Positions 17,015-25,508 of a DNA stretch of 45,339 nucleotides are shown in pieces; the stretch's first letter is position 1, and each line of letters begins with the position of its first letter. This DNA is from Pseudonocardiaceae bacterium. Lineage in GTDB: Bacteria; Actinomycetota; Actinomycetes; Mycobacteriales; Pseudonocardiaceae. The stretch is from NCBI GenBank assembly GCA_009379845.1, contig WHSZ01000053.1, forward strand, positions 1 to 45,339. The letters are read 5' to 3'. A program made the translations under genes and the position numbers. The notes under the pieces were generated by a model, which worked only from the letters and a program-made list of their open reading frames with translations, did no database searches and was not told the DNA's origin.

Positions 17015-18436
17015 ATGTCCGGCGCGATCACCATCAGAACTGAGCAGGATGTCGTCGACTTCATCGAGGGTGGTCGGCCGACCGGCGCGCGGATGCGCTG
17101 GATCTGGATCCTGGGACTGGGCGGCGTCTTCTTCGAGGCGTACGCGAATGCCGCGCTGAGCACCGGGCTGGCACCGCTGACCGAGCAGTTGCGGCTCACC
17201 CCTGGCGAGGTCAGCCTGCTCGCCGGGTCCTCGATGCTGGTCGGGCTGATACTGGGGCCGGTCGCCGGGTTCCTGGCCGATCGGCTCGGCAGGGTGCCGA
17301 TGCTGATCGCAGCCAAGGCGGTCGCGCTGCTCTCAGCCGTGCTGGCGACCTCGGCCACCAGTTATCCGCTGCTGGTATCCGGTCGGGCACTGGCCGGTGT
17401 GGCGTGGGCCTTCGACTTCGCCGTGGTGATGGCGTATCTGGCGGAGTTCCTGCCGATCCGGCACCGCAGCCGGCTGAACAGGTGGCAGGGCATCTGGTAC
17501 GTGGCCACCACGTTCAACCTGCTGCTCACCGTGGGGATTTACCAGCTGGGCGTTGGCGGGAGCATCTGGCGCTGGTCGCTGGGTTCGGCCGGAGTGATCG
17601 CGGTGATTCTCGGGGTGTTGCAGGTGTTCCTGCTCAGCGAAAGCCCGCGGTGGCTGGCGAGTCGTGGCCGGATGGAGCGCGCCGCGCGGTCGCTGCGGCA
17701 GGTGTACGAGGTGGACGTGGTGGCCGGCGCGAGTCCCGATGTTCCGGCGGCCGGTGCGCCGTCGGGGCCGTCCGCGGGATCGTCGTGGGCCGATTTCGGG
17801 CAGCTCGTGCGCGGGCCGTACCTGCGCCGCACGATGCTCGCCGTTGTCACGTTCTACGCGCAGGGCCTCGAGTACTTCGCCATCGGCTGGTACCTGCCGG
17901 TGATCTCGCTGCGGCTGTTCGGCGAGGACTTCGCCGCCGCTACGCTCGGCGCAGCGCTGTTCAACGTGTTCGGCATCGTCGGTGGTTTCGCCTCCGGTGC
18001 GCTGGCTCAGCGATTCACCATCCGCCGCACCATGCTGATCGGATTCGCCCTCGTTGCGCTCGTGCTGATCATGCTGGGTGCGCTGTTCGACAACATCCCG
18101 CTGTGGCTAGCGTTCACGTTGCCCGCATTGTTCCTGCTGCTGCACTCCGGCGGGCCGGCGCCAGGCGGCATGAGCCTCGCCGCGGCGGCGTACCCGAGTA
18201 ACCTGCGGGCGCTCGGCTCCGGCGTCACCAACATGGCCGGTAGCACCGGCGCGGTGACCGGGCTGTTCGTGTTCCCGTTGGTGCTCGATGCGTTCGGCCC
18301 GGGAACCACGATCATCATCATGGCGATCGTGCCGCTGATCGGATTCGCCACGTCGGTGCTCATCCGCTGGGACCCGGAGCACGACCCCGCCGTCTCGAAC
18401 GCCACCCCCGCGCTGACGGCAAAACGCGTGGGCTAG
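17015..18436 (+). CDS. MFS transporter, metabolite/sugar-acid porter type
   Basis: 473 residues with about twelve hydrophobic helices. The loop motif A appears as GFLADRLGRVPML after helix 2, ESPRWLASRGR follows helix 6, and a second RRTMLIG loop lies after helix 8. These are the marks of sugar porter, SV2 or aromatic-acid-type MFS families. GTTGGGAGGGAC gives a clear ribosome site before the ATG at 17015. The N-terminal 25 residues are cytosolic. The gene is divergent from aconitase and its stop codon overlaps that of the E1-beta gene, so it may import the substrate of one of those neighbours. The cargo cannot be read from sequence. Confidence 0.88.
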   Translation: MSGAITIRTEQDVVDFIEGGRPTGARMRWIWILGLGGVFFEAYANAALSTGLAPLTEQLRLTPGEVSLLAGSSMLVGLILGPVAGFLADRLGRVPMLIAAKAVALLSAVLATSATSYPLLVSGRALAGVAWAFDFAVVMAYLAEFLPIRHRSRLNRWQGIWYVATTFNLLLTVGIYQLGVGGSIWRWSLGSAGVIAVILGVLQVFLLSESPRWLASRGRMERAARSLRQVYEVDVVAGASPDVPAAGAPSGPSAGSSWADFGQLVRGPYLRRTMLAVVTFYAQGLEYFAIGWYLPVISLRLFGEDFAAATLGAALFNVFGIVGGFASGALAQRFTIRRTMLIGFALVALVLIMLGALFDNIPLWLAFTLPALFLLLHSGGPAPGGMSLAAAAYPSNLRALGSGVTNMAGSTGAVTGLFVFPLVLDAFGPGTTIIIMAIVPLIGFATSVLIRWDPEHDPAVSNATPALTAKRVG

Positions 18437-19416
18437 TGGGTAGGGGTGTTGAGGGTGGTGCGGACCGCGGCCTCGATCTCGGGGGCGCCTGGGAGGTAGG
18501 CGTCCTCCAGCGGCGGGCTGAGCGGGACGGGGGTAAACGGCGCGCCCACCCGCTCGATCGGGGCGTCCAGATAATCGAATGCCGCGCTCTGCACCCTGGC
18601 GACGATCTCCGCGCCGAACCCGCCGCACTCAACGGCCTCGTGCGCGATGACCAACCGGTTGGTGCGGCGCACCGAGTCGACGATAGTGTTCACATCGAGT
18701 GGCACCAGCGTGCGCGGATCGATCACCTCGGCCTCGATGCCTTGGGACGCAAGGACATCCGCAGCCGAGAGCGCTTCGTGCACCATCCGGGACAGCGCCA
18801 CGACCGTGACATCGCGCCCACAGCGCTGCGTGCACGCTTCGCCGATCGGGACGGGATCGACCTGCGCGGGCACCGTTCCCCGCCGGAAGTACAGCGTCTT
18901 GTTCTCGATGAACACCACGGGGTTGTCGTCCGCGATCGCGCTCGCGAGCAACCCGGCCGAGTCCGCCGCGCGACTCGGCATCACGACCTTCAAGCCGGGA
19001 ATGTGCGTCAGCCAGCTCTCCAGACTCTGCGAGTGCTGGGCCGCTCCGCGGTACCCCGCGCCGCCCTGGGTTCGCAGCACCAGCGGCACGCGTAGCTGAC
19101 CGCCGGACATGAAGTGCGCCTTGGCCGCCTGGTTGACAAGCTGGTCGAGCGCGAGGGTGACGAAGTCGATGTACATGACTTCGAGCACCGGCCGCATACC
19201 GGACTGCGCGGCACCCACCGCGACGCCGCAGATCGCCGCCTCACTGATCGGCGTGTTGATCAACCGGTCGGTGCCGAACTCCTCGGCCATTCCGGCTGTC
19301 GTGGTGAACGGACCGCCCTCGGCGACATCCTCGCCGAGCACGAAAACCCGCGGGTCCGCCCGCATGGCCGCACTGAGCGCGGTGCTGATCGCCTTCGCGT
19401 ACGTCGTCTCGTTCAC
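18433..19416 (-). CDS. 2-oxo acid/acetoin dehydrogenase E1 component, beta subunit (set 1)
   Basis: 327 residues of the transketolase-like E1-beta family. Typical blocks are VFVLGEDVAEGGPF, INTPISEAAICGVAVGAA, VMYIDFVTLALDQLVNQAAK, GGAGYRGAAQHSQSLE with the expected histidines, and EVIDPRTLVPLDVNTI. It pairs with the E1-alpha gene, overlapping its stop by 4 bases (GTGA), to form the alpha2-beta2 TPP enzyme that decarboxylates a 2-oxo acid or cleaves acetoin and passes the acyl group to E2. It is the last gene of the leftward operon. Its TAG stop shares CTAG with the convergent MFS gene, so there is no intergenic space for a terminator. Confidence 0.9.
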   Translation of the reverse strand: MNETTYAKAISTALSAAMRADPRVFVLGEDVAEGGPFTTTAGMAEEFGTDRLINTPISEAAICGVAVGAAQSGMRPVLEVMYIDFVTLALDQLVNQAAKAHFMSGGQLRVPLVLRTQGGAGYRGAAQHSQSLESWLTHIPGLKVVMPSRAADSAGLLASAIADDNPVVFIENKTLYFRRGTVPAQVDPVPIGEACTQRCGRDVTVVALSRMVHEALSAADVLASQGIEAEVIDPRTLVPLDVNTIVDSVRRTNRLVIAHEAVECGGFGAEIVARVQSAAFDYLDAPIERVGAPFTPVPLSPPLEDAYLPGAPEIEAAVRTTLNTPTH

Positions 19417-20390
19417 CGCGCCGCCCCGCCCGCGTAGACAACGGACGCGGCAAGCGTGGCAGGCGGGAACGGGCTGTCCCGAGCCGAGCGCACCGCCTCA
19501 TCCACCGCCGTTTCCGCGTCCCGTTCCGCCCCAGCCACGTCGTCCTCGGTGAACCAGCCGGCATCGACGCCGCGCCGCCGCAACCGCTGGATCGGGTCCT
19601 TCCGCTGCCAGTCCTCTGTGGACACGGCTTCCCGGTACCGATCCGGGTCACCCTCGTAGTGACCGCGTAACCGGTGGGTCAAGCACTCGAGCAAGGCCGG
19701 GCCGGTGCCCTGCCGCGCGGCGGACAGCAGCTCGCCGAACGACGCCCACACCTCGGCGACGTCATTGCCGTCCACGGTTCGACTGCTCAGCTGGTAGGGC
19801 GCCACGACGTCACTCACCCACTCCACGGTGGTGTGCGCGGAACGTGGCGTGAACTCCGCGAAACCGTTGTTCTCGCACACCAGGATCAGCGGCAGCCGCC
19901 ACAGCGCCGCGAGGTTGATCGCCTCGGTGAAATGGCCGGCCTGCACCGCACCGTCCCCGAAGAACGCCACGGCGACCTGGTCCCCGCCGAGCATCCGAAC
20001 GGACAGCGCCGTGCCGACCGCCATCGGGATGTTGCCGCCGACGACGCCGGTCGCGCCGAGCAGGCCGTGTGCCACGTCCACCAGGTGCATCGAGCCGCCC
20101 AGACCGCGGCACAGGCCATCCGCCCGCCCCATCAGCTCGGCCAGCACACCGTCCAGCGGCGCTCCCTTGGCGATCGCGTGACCGTGCGGCCGGTGCCCGG
20201 TATAGATCGGGTCGTCGTCGCGCAGCTGCCCGCACACCGCGGCGGCAACGCCTTCCTGACCGACGCTCAGGTGGATCAGCCCGTGCACCTCGTCCGCGCG
20301 TTTCAGCTTCCCCACTCGTTCCTCGAACACGCGGATCCGGCACATCGTCCGGAGCAGCCCGAGCGCGGTCCGCCCATCCAGCTCAGTCAT
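19413..20390 (-). CDS. 2-oxo acid/acetoin dehydrogenase E1 component, alpha subunit (set 1)
   Basis: 325 residues. The TPP/Mg motif is FFGDGAVQAGHFTEAINLAALWRLPLILVCENN, quoted only by its ends: GDG near residue 145 and the paired Asn near 170. Other family blocks are IYTGHRPHGHAIAKG with catalytic histidines, and GGSMHLVD. The phosphorylation loop region is DRYREAVSTEDW. It overlaps the beta gene by 4 bases and follows set 2 after 15 bases. The short phrase GHRPHGHAIA and GLLGATGVVGGNIPMAVG resemble acetoin dehydrogenase TPP proteins (AcoA) more than pyruvate dehydrogenase. The substrate is therefore acetoin-like or a branched/functionalised 2-oxo acid. Confidence 0.9.
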   Translation of the reverse strand: MTELDGRTALGLLRTMCRIRVFEERVGKLKRADEVHGLIHLSVGQEGVAAAVCGQLRDDDPIYTGHRPHGHAIAKGAPLDGVLAELMGRADGLCRGLGGSMHLVDVAHGLLGATGVVGGNIPMAVGTALSVRMLGGDQVAVAFFGDGAVQAGHFTEAINLAALWRLPLILVCENNGFAEFTPRSAHTTVEWVSDVVAPYQLSSRTVDGNDVAEVWASFGELLSAARQGTGPALLECLTHRLRGHYEGDPDRYREAVSTEDWQRKDPIQRLRRRGVDAGWFTEDDVAGAERDAETAVDEAVRSARDSPFPPATLAASVVYAGGAAR

Positions 20391-20405
20391 CGACGGGGCC
20401 GTGGG

Positions 20406-21392
20406 TCATGCCGGGGTTTCGGCGCGGTCGACGTTGAGCACATCGCGGACCGCACCGACGATCTTGGCCTCGTCCGGGAGCACGTACTCCTCCATCGGTT
20501 TGCTGTACGCGATCGTGGTGTCCAGCGCGGTCACCTGCTTGATAGGGGCGCGCAACAGGGAGAAGCCCTCGTCGGCGACCTCGCCCGCGATCACCGCGGA
20601 CACCGAGCCGTGCCTAGTCGCCTGATCGACGAGCACCAACCGGCCGGTCTTGGCCACCGATTCCAGGATCGTTGGCATGTCCAGCGGTGCGATTGTGCGT
20701 GGATCGATCACTTCCACGCTGATCCCGTCCGCGGCAAGCTGCAACGCGGCGGCGAGCGCACGAGGCACCATCCACCCGGTGGCCACCACGGTGACGTCGG
20801 TGCCGGCCCGCTTCACGTCCGCCTCGCCGAACGGCACGACATGCTCGCCCTCCGGCACATCGCCCTCGTCCAGCGTGAGCAGGTAGTGGTGCAGAAACAG
20901 CACCGGGTTGTCGTCCCGGATGGCACTCGCCATCAACCCCTTCGCGTCGGCGGCGGTGGCCGGCAACGCGACCTTCAAGCCAGGAACGCCCATGAACATG
21001 CCGTAGATGGACCCGGTGTGCTGACCCGCCCAGCCTGCCGTGAAGCCGTAGCCGGCCTTGAGCACCAGCGGCACCTTTACCTGCCCGCCGGTCATGGTGT
21101 GCATCCGCGGTCCCTCGTTGACCACCTGATCCATGGCCACCAGCAGGAACTCCGCCATGTACAGCTCCACAACGGGCCGGTAGCCGGCCATCGCGGCACC
21201 CACCGCCATGCCGATCTCCGCCGTCTCGGAAATCGGCGTCACCCGCACCCGATCGGATCCGAACGCGGTCAGGAACGGATCCCCTTCGGTGGTCGCGATG
21301 TTCTGCCCGAAGTACAGCACCGTGTCGTCGCGCGTCATCTCGTGGTGAATCGCTTCGTTGATCGCGCCGATATAGGAAATCTCGCGTGCCAT
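20406..21392 (-). CDS. 2-oxo acid/acetoin dehydrogenase E1 component, beta subunit (set 2)
   Basis: 328 residues. It has the same fold as the first beta subunit but is clearly diverged: VLYFGQNIATTEGDPF, VTPISETAEIGMAVGAAMAGY, LYMAEFLLVAMDQVVNE, GFTAGWAGQHTGSIYG, EVIDPRTIAPLDM. A TAGGAGGG ribosome site precedes the ATG. It is 11 bases downstream of its alpha partner. The divergence between the two E1 sets argues against a very recent duplication and suggests different substrates or two steps of one pathway. Confidence 0.9.
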   Translation of the reverse strand: MAREISYIGAINEAIHHEMTRDDTVLYFGQNIATTEGDPFLTAFGSDRVRVTPISETAEIGMAVGAAMAGYRPVVELYMAEFLLVAMDQVVNEGPRMHTMTGGQVKVPLVLKAGYGFTAGWAGQHTGSIYGMFMGVPGLKVALPATAADAKGLMASAIRDDNPVLFLHHYLLTLDEGDVPEGEHVVPFGEADVKRAGTDVTVVATGWMVPRALAAALQLAADGISVEVIDPRTIAPLDMPTILESVAKTGRLVLVDQATRHGSVSAVIAGEVADEGFSLLRAPIKQVTALDTTIAYSKPMEEYVLPDEAKIVGAVRDVLNVDRAETPA

Positions 21393-21403
21393 GGGACACC
21401 CTC

Positions 21404-22444
21404 CTAGGCGTATGCGTAGTCCAATGCGGTTTCCGGCGGCGGAAACGGGCTGTCCAGACCGAACGTGACGGCCTCCTGCATCTCGGTACGGGCGGCTTCC
21501 GCGACGCCGTCCGCGTCCTGCGCGCTCAGCACGCCGCCGGTAACCAGCGTGCCGCGGAACCGAGGGACCGGATCGCCGAGCTTGGCAGCCTCGTACTCCT
21601 CCGCGTCCCCGAAAACCTCGACGGCCTCGTGTTCAGGGAAATGCAAAGGCACACCGGGCGGCGCGATGATGTTGCCGTGCGCGCTCAATCTGTACACTTT
21701 GGACTCCACGAGGGTGGGGCCCGCACCGGAACGGGCCCGGGCGACCGCGGAACGCACCTCGCCGTACACCGCGAGCGGATCACCGCCATCCACGGTCACG
21801 CCCGGCATGCTGAACGCGGCCGCTTTCACCGACAGCGGTTCACCGGCCGCGGCGTTGGCATCTTCCTGATCGGTACGGGTGACCACGTTGTAGTTGTTGT
21901 TCTCCATCACGAACACGATCGGCAGCTTCCACAGCGAGGCGATGTTCAACGACTCGTGGAACGCGCCCTGCTTCGAGGCACCATCCCCGAAGAAGCACAG
22001 CACCACCTGCCCCGCACCGCGGATCTGCGCGGCGTACGCGGCACCGGTCGCCTGCGGAATGTTCTGCGCGACGATGCCGGAGGTGCCGATAAAGCCGCGC
22101 TCCGGGTCGGCGAGATGCATCGAGCCGCCGTATCCCTTGCACAGCCCGGTGGTCTTGCCGTAGATCTCCGCCATCATCGCCCGCGGATCGGTGCCGAGCG
22201 CAAGCGGATACCCGTGGCAGCGGTAGGTGGCCAAGTACTGATCGCCGGGTTTCGCCGCGGTGAGCGAGCCGACGATCGACGCCTCGGCGCCGTCCGCGAG
22301 GTGGGTGTGCCCGCGAATCACCCCTGGGTGGTCGGTGAAGGTGCGCTTGACCCGCTCCTCGAACTCGCGGATCCGGGTCATCTGGGTGAACATCCAGACG
22401 AGCCGGTCGTTGTCGAGGCCCTTCGTCCAATCCGGGTCGGTCAT
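21404..22444 (-). CDS. 2-oxo acid/acetoin dehydrogenase E1 component, alpha subunit (set 2)
   Basis: 346 residues from the ATG that overlaps the stop of the TIM-barrel gene (ATGA at 22441-22444). Key blocks are YLATYRCHGYPLALGTD, GGSMHLADPERGFIGTSGIV, FFGDGASKQGAFHESLN and VMENNNYNVVT, giving a complete GDG-NN TPP motif. The histidine-containing RCHGYPLA segment corresponds to the active-site loop. The C-terminal DSPFPPPETALDYAYA resembles the DSPFPP end of set 1, supporting common ancestry. An apparent 38-residue upstream extension runs into the preceding gene and was rejected. Confidence 0.9.
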   Translation of the reverse strand: MTDPDWTKGLDNDRLVWMFTQMTRIREFEERVKRTFTDHPGVIRGHTHLADGAEASIVGSLTAAKPGDQYLATYRCHGYPLALGTDPRAMMAEIYGKTTGLCKGYGGSMHLADPERGFIGTSGIVAQNIPQATGAAYAAQIRGAGQVVLCFFGDGASKQGAFHESLNIASLWKLPIVFVMENNNYNVVTRTDQEDANAAAGEPLSVKAAAFSMPGVTVDGGDPLAVYGEVRSAVARARSGAGPTLVESKVYRLSAHGNIIAPPGVPLHFPEHEAVEVFGDAEEYEAAKLGDPVPRFRGTLVTGGVLSAQDADGVAEAARTEMQEAVTFGLDSPFPPPETALDYAYA

Positions 22445-23367
22445 GGCCGGTCCTCCCGTGATGTAGCGAACTGTGCGGACGCGGTCGCGAAGGTCCGCTC
22501 GAACATTTCTGACATGGGCATCGCGCGCAGCCGTTCGTTGAGTACCTCGATGCCCCACGGGCCGCGGTAGCCGAGCTCGCGAATGACCTCGACGTAGCCG
22601 CGGATATCGAACTCGCCCTCCCCTGGCAGCTGCCGGTACTTCGTGGTTTCCTCGACCGTGTCCGGCATGTCCTCAACCATTCCGTCGCTGAGCTCCACAT
22701 AGGACAGATACTTGCCGGGGATGCGACGGAGCTTGTCCGGCCGCAGACCGAGCTTGCCGAGATGCCAGGTGTCCAGCGCGAGCCCGCCGTTGTCCGCGCC
22801 GGCGCCCACCACGATTTCCAGCGCGCCCTCCAGCGTCGGCGCGTTCACGTCGAACGGCATCAGCTCGTACAGGATCGGTGCGCTGTGTTGTTTCGCGGCG
22901 TCCGCGCACAGCTCGCCGTACCGGTCCGCGACCTGGGATCGCGCGCAGGGAGTGCCGAAGATGTTGCCCACCTTGATGTGGTTGGCGTTCAGCGCCGCCG
23001 CGGCATCGAACAGCAGCCCGCGCGCCTTGTCAGAGGCCGCCCTTCCTTCGCTGCCGTCGTCAAGGAACCAGTCGGTCAGGAACTCGACCTCCAGGAACTC
23101 CAGCCCGTGATCGTCGAAGATCTGCTTGATCTCCGGCAGCCCGCGTTGCTCGAGCTGGTGCTCGAGATCGGCGTGCCACAGGCCGAGCCCGCGCAAGCCG
23201 ACCCGAGCCGCCTCGGCGCACCGATCCCGCCAGTCGAACAGGCTCCATTCCCGGCCGCCGTGGATCTCCACCGGACCGGCCGTCGTCCAGTACGAACCGA
23301 GCAACGGCGCGGTGTTTGATGCCCCCGCGTTTGATGACTCCGCGGGGATACCTGCGTCGTCGTTCAT
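22441..23367 (-). CDS. Sugar phosphate isomerase/epimerase-like TIM-barrel protein
   Basis: 308 residues of the xylose-isomerase-like TIM-barrel superfamily (AP-endonuclease 2 fold). The visible pattern is GLRGLGLWHADLEHQ, FLEVEFLTDWF, IKVGNIFGTP, ILYELMPFDVNAPTLEGALEIV, LALDTWHLGKLG, LSYVELSDGM and WGIEVLNERLR. The Glu in YELMPF, Asp in LDTWH, the nearby His and the late Glu in GIEV are in the positions of the usual divalent-metal ligands. Relatives isomerise or epimerise sugars, inositol derivatives or keto-acids. Its place between E2 and E1 genes, with 4-base overlaps at both ends, shows that it acts in the same pathway, which therefore probably handles a polyol- or sugar-derived compound. 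Exact reaction unknown. Confidence 0.85.
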   Translation of the reverse strand: MNDDAGIPAESSNAGASNTAPLLGSYWTTAGPVEIHGGREWSLFDWRDRCAEAARVGLRGLGLWHADLEHQLEQRGLPEIKQIFDDHGLEFLEVEFLTDWFLDDGSEGRAASDKARGLLFDAAAALNANHIKVGNIFGTPCARSQVADRYGELCADAAKQHSAPILYELMPFDVNAPTLEGALEIVVGAGADNGGLALDTWHLGKLGLRPDKLRRIPGKYLSYVELSDGMVEDMPDTVEETTKYRQLPGEGEFDIRGYVEVIRELGYRGPWGIEVLNERLRAMPMSEMFERTFATASAQFATSREDRP

Positions 23368-24587
23368 GTCGACACCTCCAATAACAACCCGAGCGGTTCC
23401 TCGAGCAGCACGCGGATCCGATCGAGAAACCGTGCGGCCGGCGCGCCGTACAGGATCCGGTGATCGCAGGTCAGCGTGGCTCGCATGACGTGGCGCAGCA
23501 CGACATCGCCGTCGCGGGCGCGTGGCTGCTGCTCGACGGCGCCGACCGCGAGGATCGCCGCCTGCGGCGGATTGATGATCGCGGTGAACTCGCTGATCCC
23601 GTACATGCCCAGGTTCGAGACGGTGAACGTAGCACCATCCATTTCGGACGGTGTGATCCGACCGTACCGCACCCGCTCGGTCAGCTCGCGGGTGGTTCGC
23701 GCGATATCGGTCAGCGAGCGGGTATCCGCGTGGAAAACCGTTGGCACCAGCAGTGCGTCCTCGGTCGCCACCGCAACGCCGATGTTGATGCGACTGTAAA
23801 GCTCGAAACGCCCGTCCCGGTAGGCGGCGTTCGCGCGCGGGTGCTCGCGTAGCGCGAACGCGGCGGCCCGGATCACCACATCGTTGTAGGTGGGTACCTG
23901 GCCGGCTGCCGCCTCGATCCGGTCGCGCAGCTCGACGCACCGGGTCATGTCGATCTCGCGGGACAGCGCGAACTCGGGGATGGTGGCTTTCGACTCGGCC
24001 ATCCGGTCGGCGACCAGCCGCTGCGCATGGTCCGGCTGGACCACCGTGATCTCGCCCCTGGTTTCGCTCGCCGTCATCCCGGCCACGGCGGCGTCTATGT
24101 CCGCACGCACGATCCGCCCGCCGGGGCCGGATCCGCGCAGGCTGGTCAGGTCCACGCCGCGTTCCCTGGCGAGCCGCCTGGCGATCGGGGAGGCGAGAAA
24201 CCGGGCGCCGGAAGGGCGGTTCACCTGGGCGCCATCGGCCACCTGCGCGCCATCGGCCACCTGCGCGCCATCGGCCACCTGCGCGCTAGGGCCCGAAGAA
24301 CCAGGGGCCGAAGGGCCAGCGCCGGGCGAATCAATGGCGGGCACATCAGCGCCGGGCGTCGCACCGATCCGCGCGATGAGCGCGCCAACCGGGGCCGTCT
24401 CCCCTTCCCCGGCGACGATCTCCAGCACACCGGCGGCGTCGGCCTCGCAGGTGACCGTCGCCTTGTCGGTCTCGATCTCGACGAGTTCCTCGCCGCGCTC
24501 GACCTGCGCACCGGACGTTCGCAGCCACCGAACGACCAGGCCGTCCCGCATCGATTCGGACAGCCGGGGCATTCGCATCTCGGGCAT
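23364..24587 (-). CDS. Dihydrolipoamide acyltransferase (E2) of the 2-oxo acid dehydrogenase complex
   Basis: 407 residues. The lipoyl domain (1-75) has Lys42 in EIETDKATV. The flexible linker (80-130) contains AQVADG repeated in tandem. The E1/E3-binding domain (about 130-165) has ASPIARRLARERGVDL and GSGPGGRIVRADI. The catalytic domain (190-407) ends in TCDHRILYGAPAARFL. In most E2 proteins this motif is DHRxxDG, so the usual catalytic Asp is Tyr here while His is kept. It overlaps the TIM-barrel gene by 4 bases and starts 2 bases after the SDR stop. It is the only E2 for two E1 sets, and no E3 gene is in the window. Confidence 0.9.
   Translation of the reverse strand: MPEMRMPRLSESMRDGLVVRWLRTSGAQVERGEELVEIETDKATVTCEADAAGVLEIVAGEGETAPVGALIARIGATPGADVPAIDSPGAGPSAPGSSGPSAQVADGAQVADGAQVADGAQVNRPSGARFLASPIARRLARERGVDLTSLRGSGPGGRIVRADIDAAVAGMTASETRGEITVVQPDHAQRLVADRMAESKATIPEFALSREIDMTRCVELRDRIEAAAGQVPTYNDVVIRAAAFALREHPRANAAYRDGRFELYSRINIGVAVATEDALLVPTVFHADTRSLTDIARTTRELTERVRYGRITPSEMDGATFTVSNLGMYGISEFTAIINPPQAAILAVGAVEQQPRARDGDVVLRHVMRATLTCDHRILYGAPAARFLDRIRVLLEEPLGLLLEVST
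24229..24282. repeat. Three tandem 18-base repeats in the E2 linker
   Basis: The unit GCGCCATCGGCCACCTGC is repeated three times without change and followed by a partial copy. The unit is a multiple of three, so it encodes AQVADG repeats (about residues 102-119) in the flexible linker between lipoyl and E1/E3-binding domains. Copy number could vary without breaking the frame. Perfect DNA identity suggests recent slippage. Confidence 0.9.
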
Positions 24588-24589
24588 CG

Positions 24590-25348
24590 CTACCAGCCCG
24601 CGACGGAACCGGCGTCCACCGGCATAGCGACACCGGTGACGAACGAGGCCTCGTCCGAGCACAACCAGGTGACCGCGGCGGCGACTTCGTCCGGCTCGCC
24701 GAACCGGCTCATCGCCTGCGGGCGAAGGATCTGCTGCTGGCGTTCCGGTGATTCGTTGCTCATCAACGGCGTCATGATCGCGCCGGGGCAGACGGCGTTG
24801 ATCCGGATACCGTCGTTGGCGTACTCGATCGCGCCGTTTTTGGTCAACCCGAGGATGCCGTGCTTGCTCGCCGTGTACGCGCTGAGCAGCCGGACACCGC
24901 GCAGCCCCGCGTTCGACGAGGTGTTCACGATCGCCCCGCTCCCGCCGCGCAACATCTGGCGGATCTGGTGCTTCATGCCGAGGAACGTGCCGCGCAGGTT
25001 CACCGCGATAACCCGGTCGAAGTCCTCGTCCTCGGTGTCCGCGAGCAGCGTGTGCACCCCGACGCCGGCGTTGTTGTGCGCGAAATCGAGCGTGCCGAAG
25101 CGGTCGACCACGTGCTCCACAAGCGCCTGGTTGTCCGCCGCGCGCGCCACGTCGCAGGCGAAGAACTCCGCCCTCCCGCCGTCCTCGGTGATGGTCTGGA
25201 CGGTCTGCTCCCCGCCGGCGCGCGCCGACTCGAGGTCGGCCACGACGACCGCGGCACCTTCCGCGGCCATCCGTATCGCGCACGCTCGCCCGATCCCGCT
25301 GGCCGCACCGGTGACCAGCCCAGCCTTGCCACTGAGCAGCGCGCCCAC
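24590..25348 (-). CDS. Short-chain dehydrogenase/reductase
   Basis: 252 residues from the GTG at 25348, preceded by GAGGAGG. The Rossmann motif is TGAASGIG, the structural motif NNAG, and the active site includes Ser in VNTSSNAG with YTASK (Tyr-x3-Lys). The C-terminal VTGVAMPVDAGSVAGW is standard for classical SDRs. An acidic residue in VVVADLES suggests NAD over NADP. It is the first gene of the leftward AraC-linked operon, so it probably oxidises the pathway's starting alcohol or reduces an acetoin/diacetyl-like intermediate. Longer upstream starts run into the inverted repeat and lack a ribosome site. Confidence 0.88.
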   Translation of the reverse strand: MGALLSGKAGLVTGAASGIGRACAIRMAAEGAAVVVADLESARAGGEQTVQTITEDGGRAEFFACDVARAADNQALVEHVVDRFGTLDFAHNNAGVGVHTLLADTEDEDFDRVIAVNLRGTFLGMKHQIRQMLRGGSGAIVNTSSNAGLRGVRLLSAYTASKHGILGLTKNGAIEYANDGIRINAVCPGAIMTPLMSNESPERQQQILRPQAMSRFGEPDEVAAAVTWLCSDEASFVTGVAMPVDAGSVAGW

Positions 25349-25456
25349 CAAGCCTCCTCGCCGTACGCCAGCCGACGTTCGAGGAGAAGCTATGCCGGTG
25401 CGCGCGGCTCGCGCCATGGCGTCCGTGCCCGATTCCTTGCGTATCCGTGCGCGCAC

Positions 25457-25508
25457 CGGCTCGTGAGTCTTTTTAGGTGCTGTAACCCTCAAAAAGACTC
25501 ACGAGCCG
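25457..25508. promoter_or_regulatory. Perfect 18-base inverted repeat across the AraC stop codon
   Basis: The arms 25457-25474 and 25491-25508 are exact complements around a 16-base loop. The AraC stop (25489-25491) lies at the loop edge, so the arm encodes the last residues of AraC. The A/T runs sit at the loop side, not after the stem, so it is not a standard rho-independent terminator. It could be an attenuator, an operator for the SDR operon or a stability hairpin protecting the araC message. Confidence 0.75.

Noticed and set aside
25457..25508. Standard rho-independent terminator
   Set aside because: The T and A runs are on the loop side and no T-run follows the stem in either direction, so it is reported as an inverted repeat of open function.
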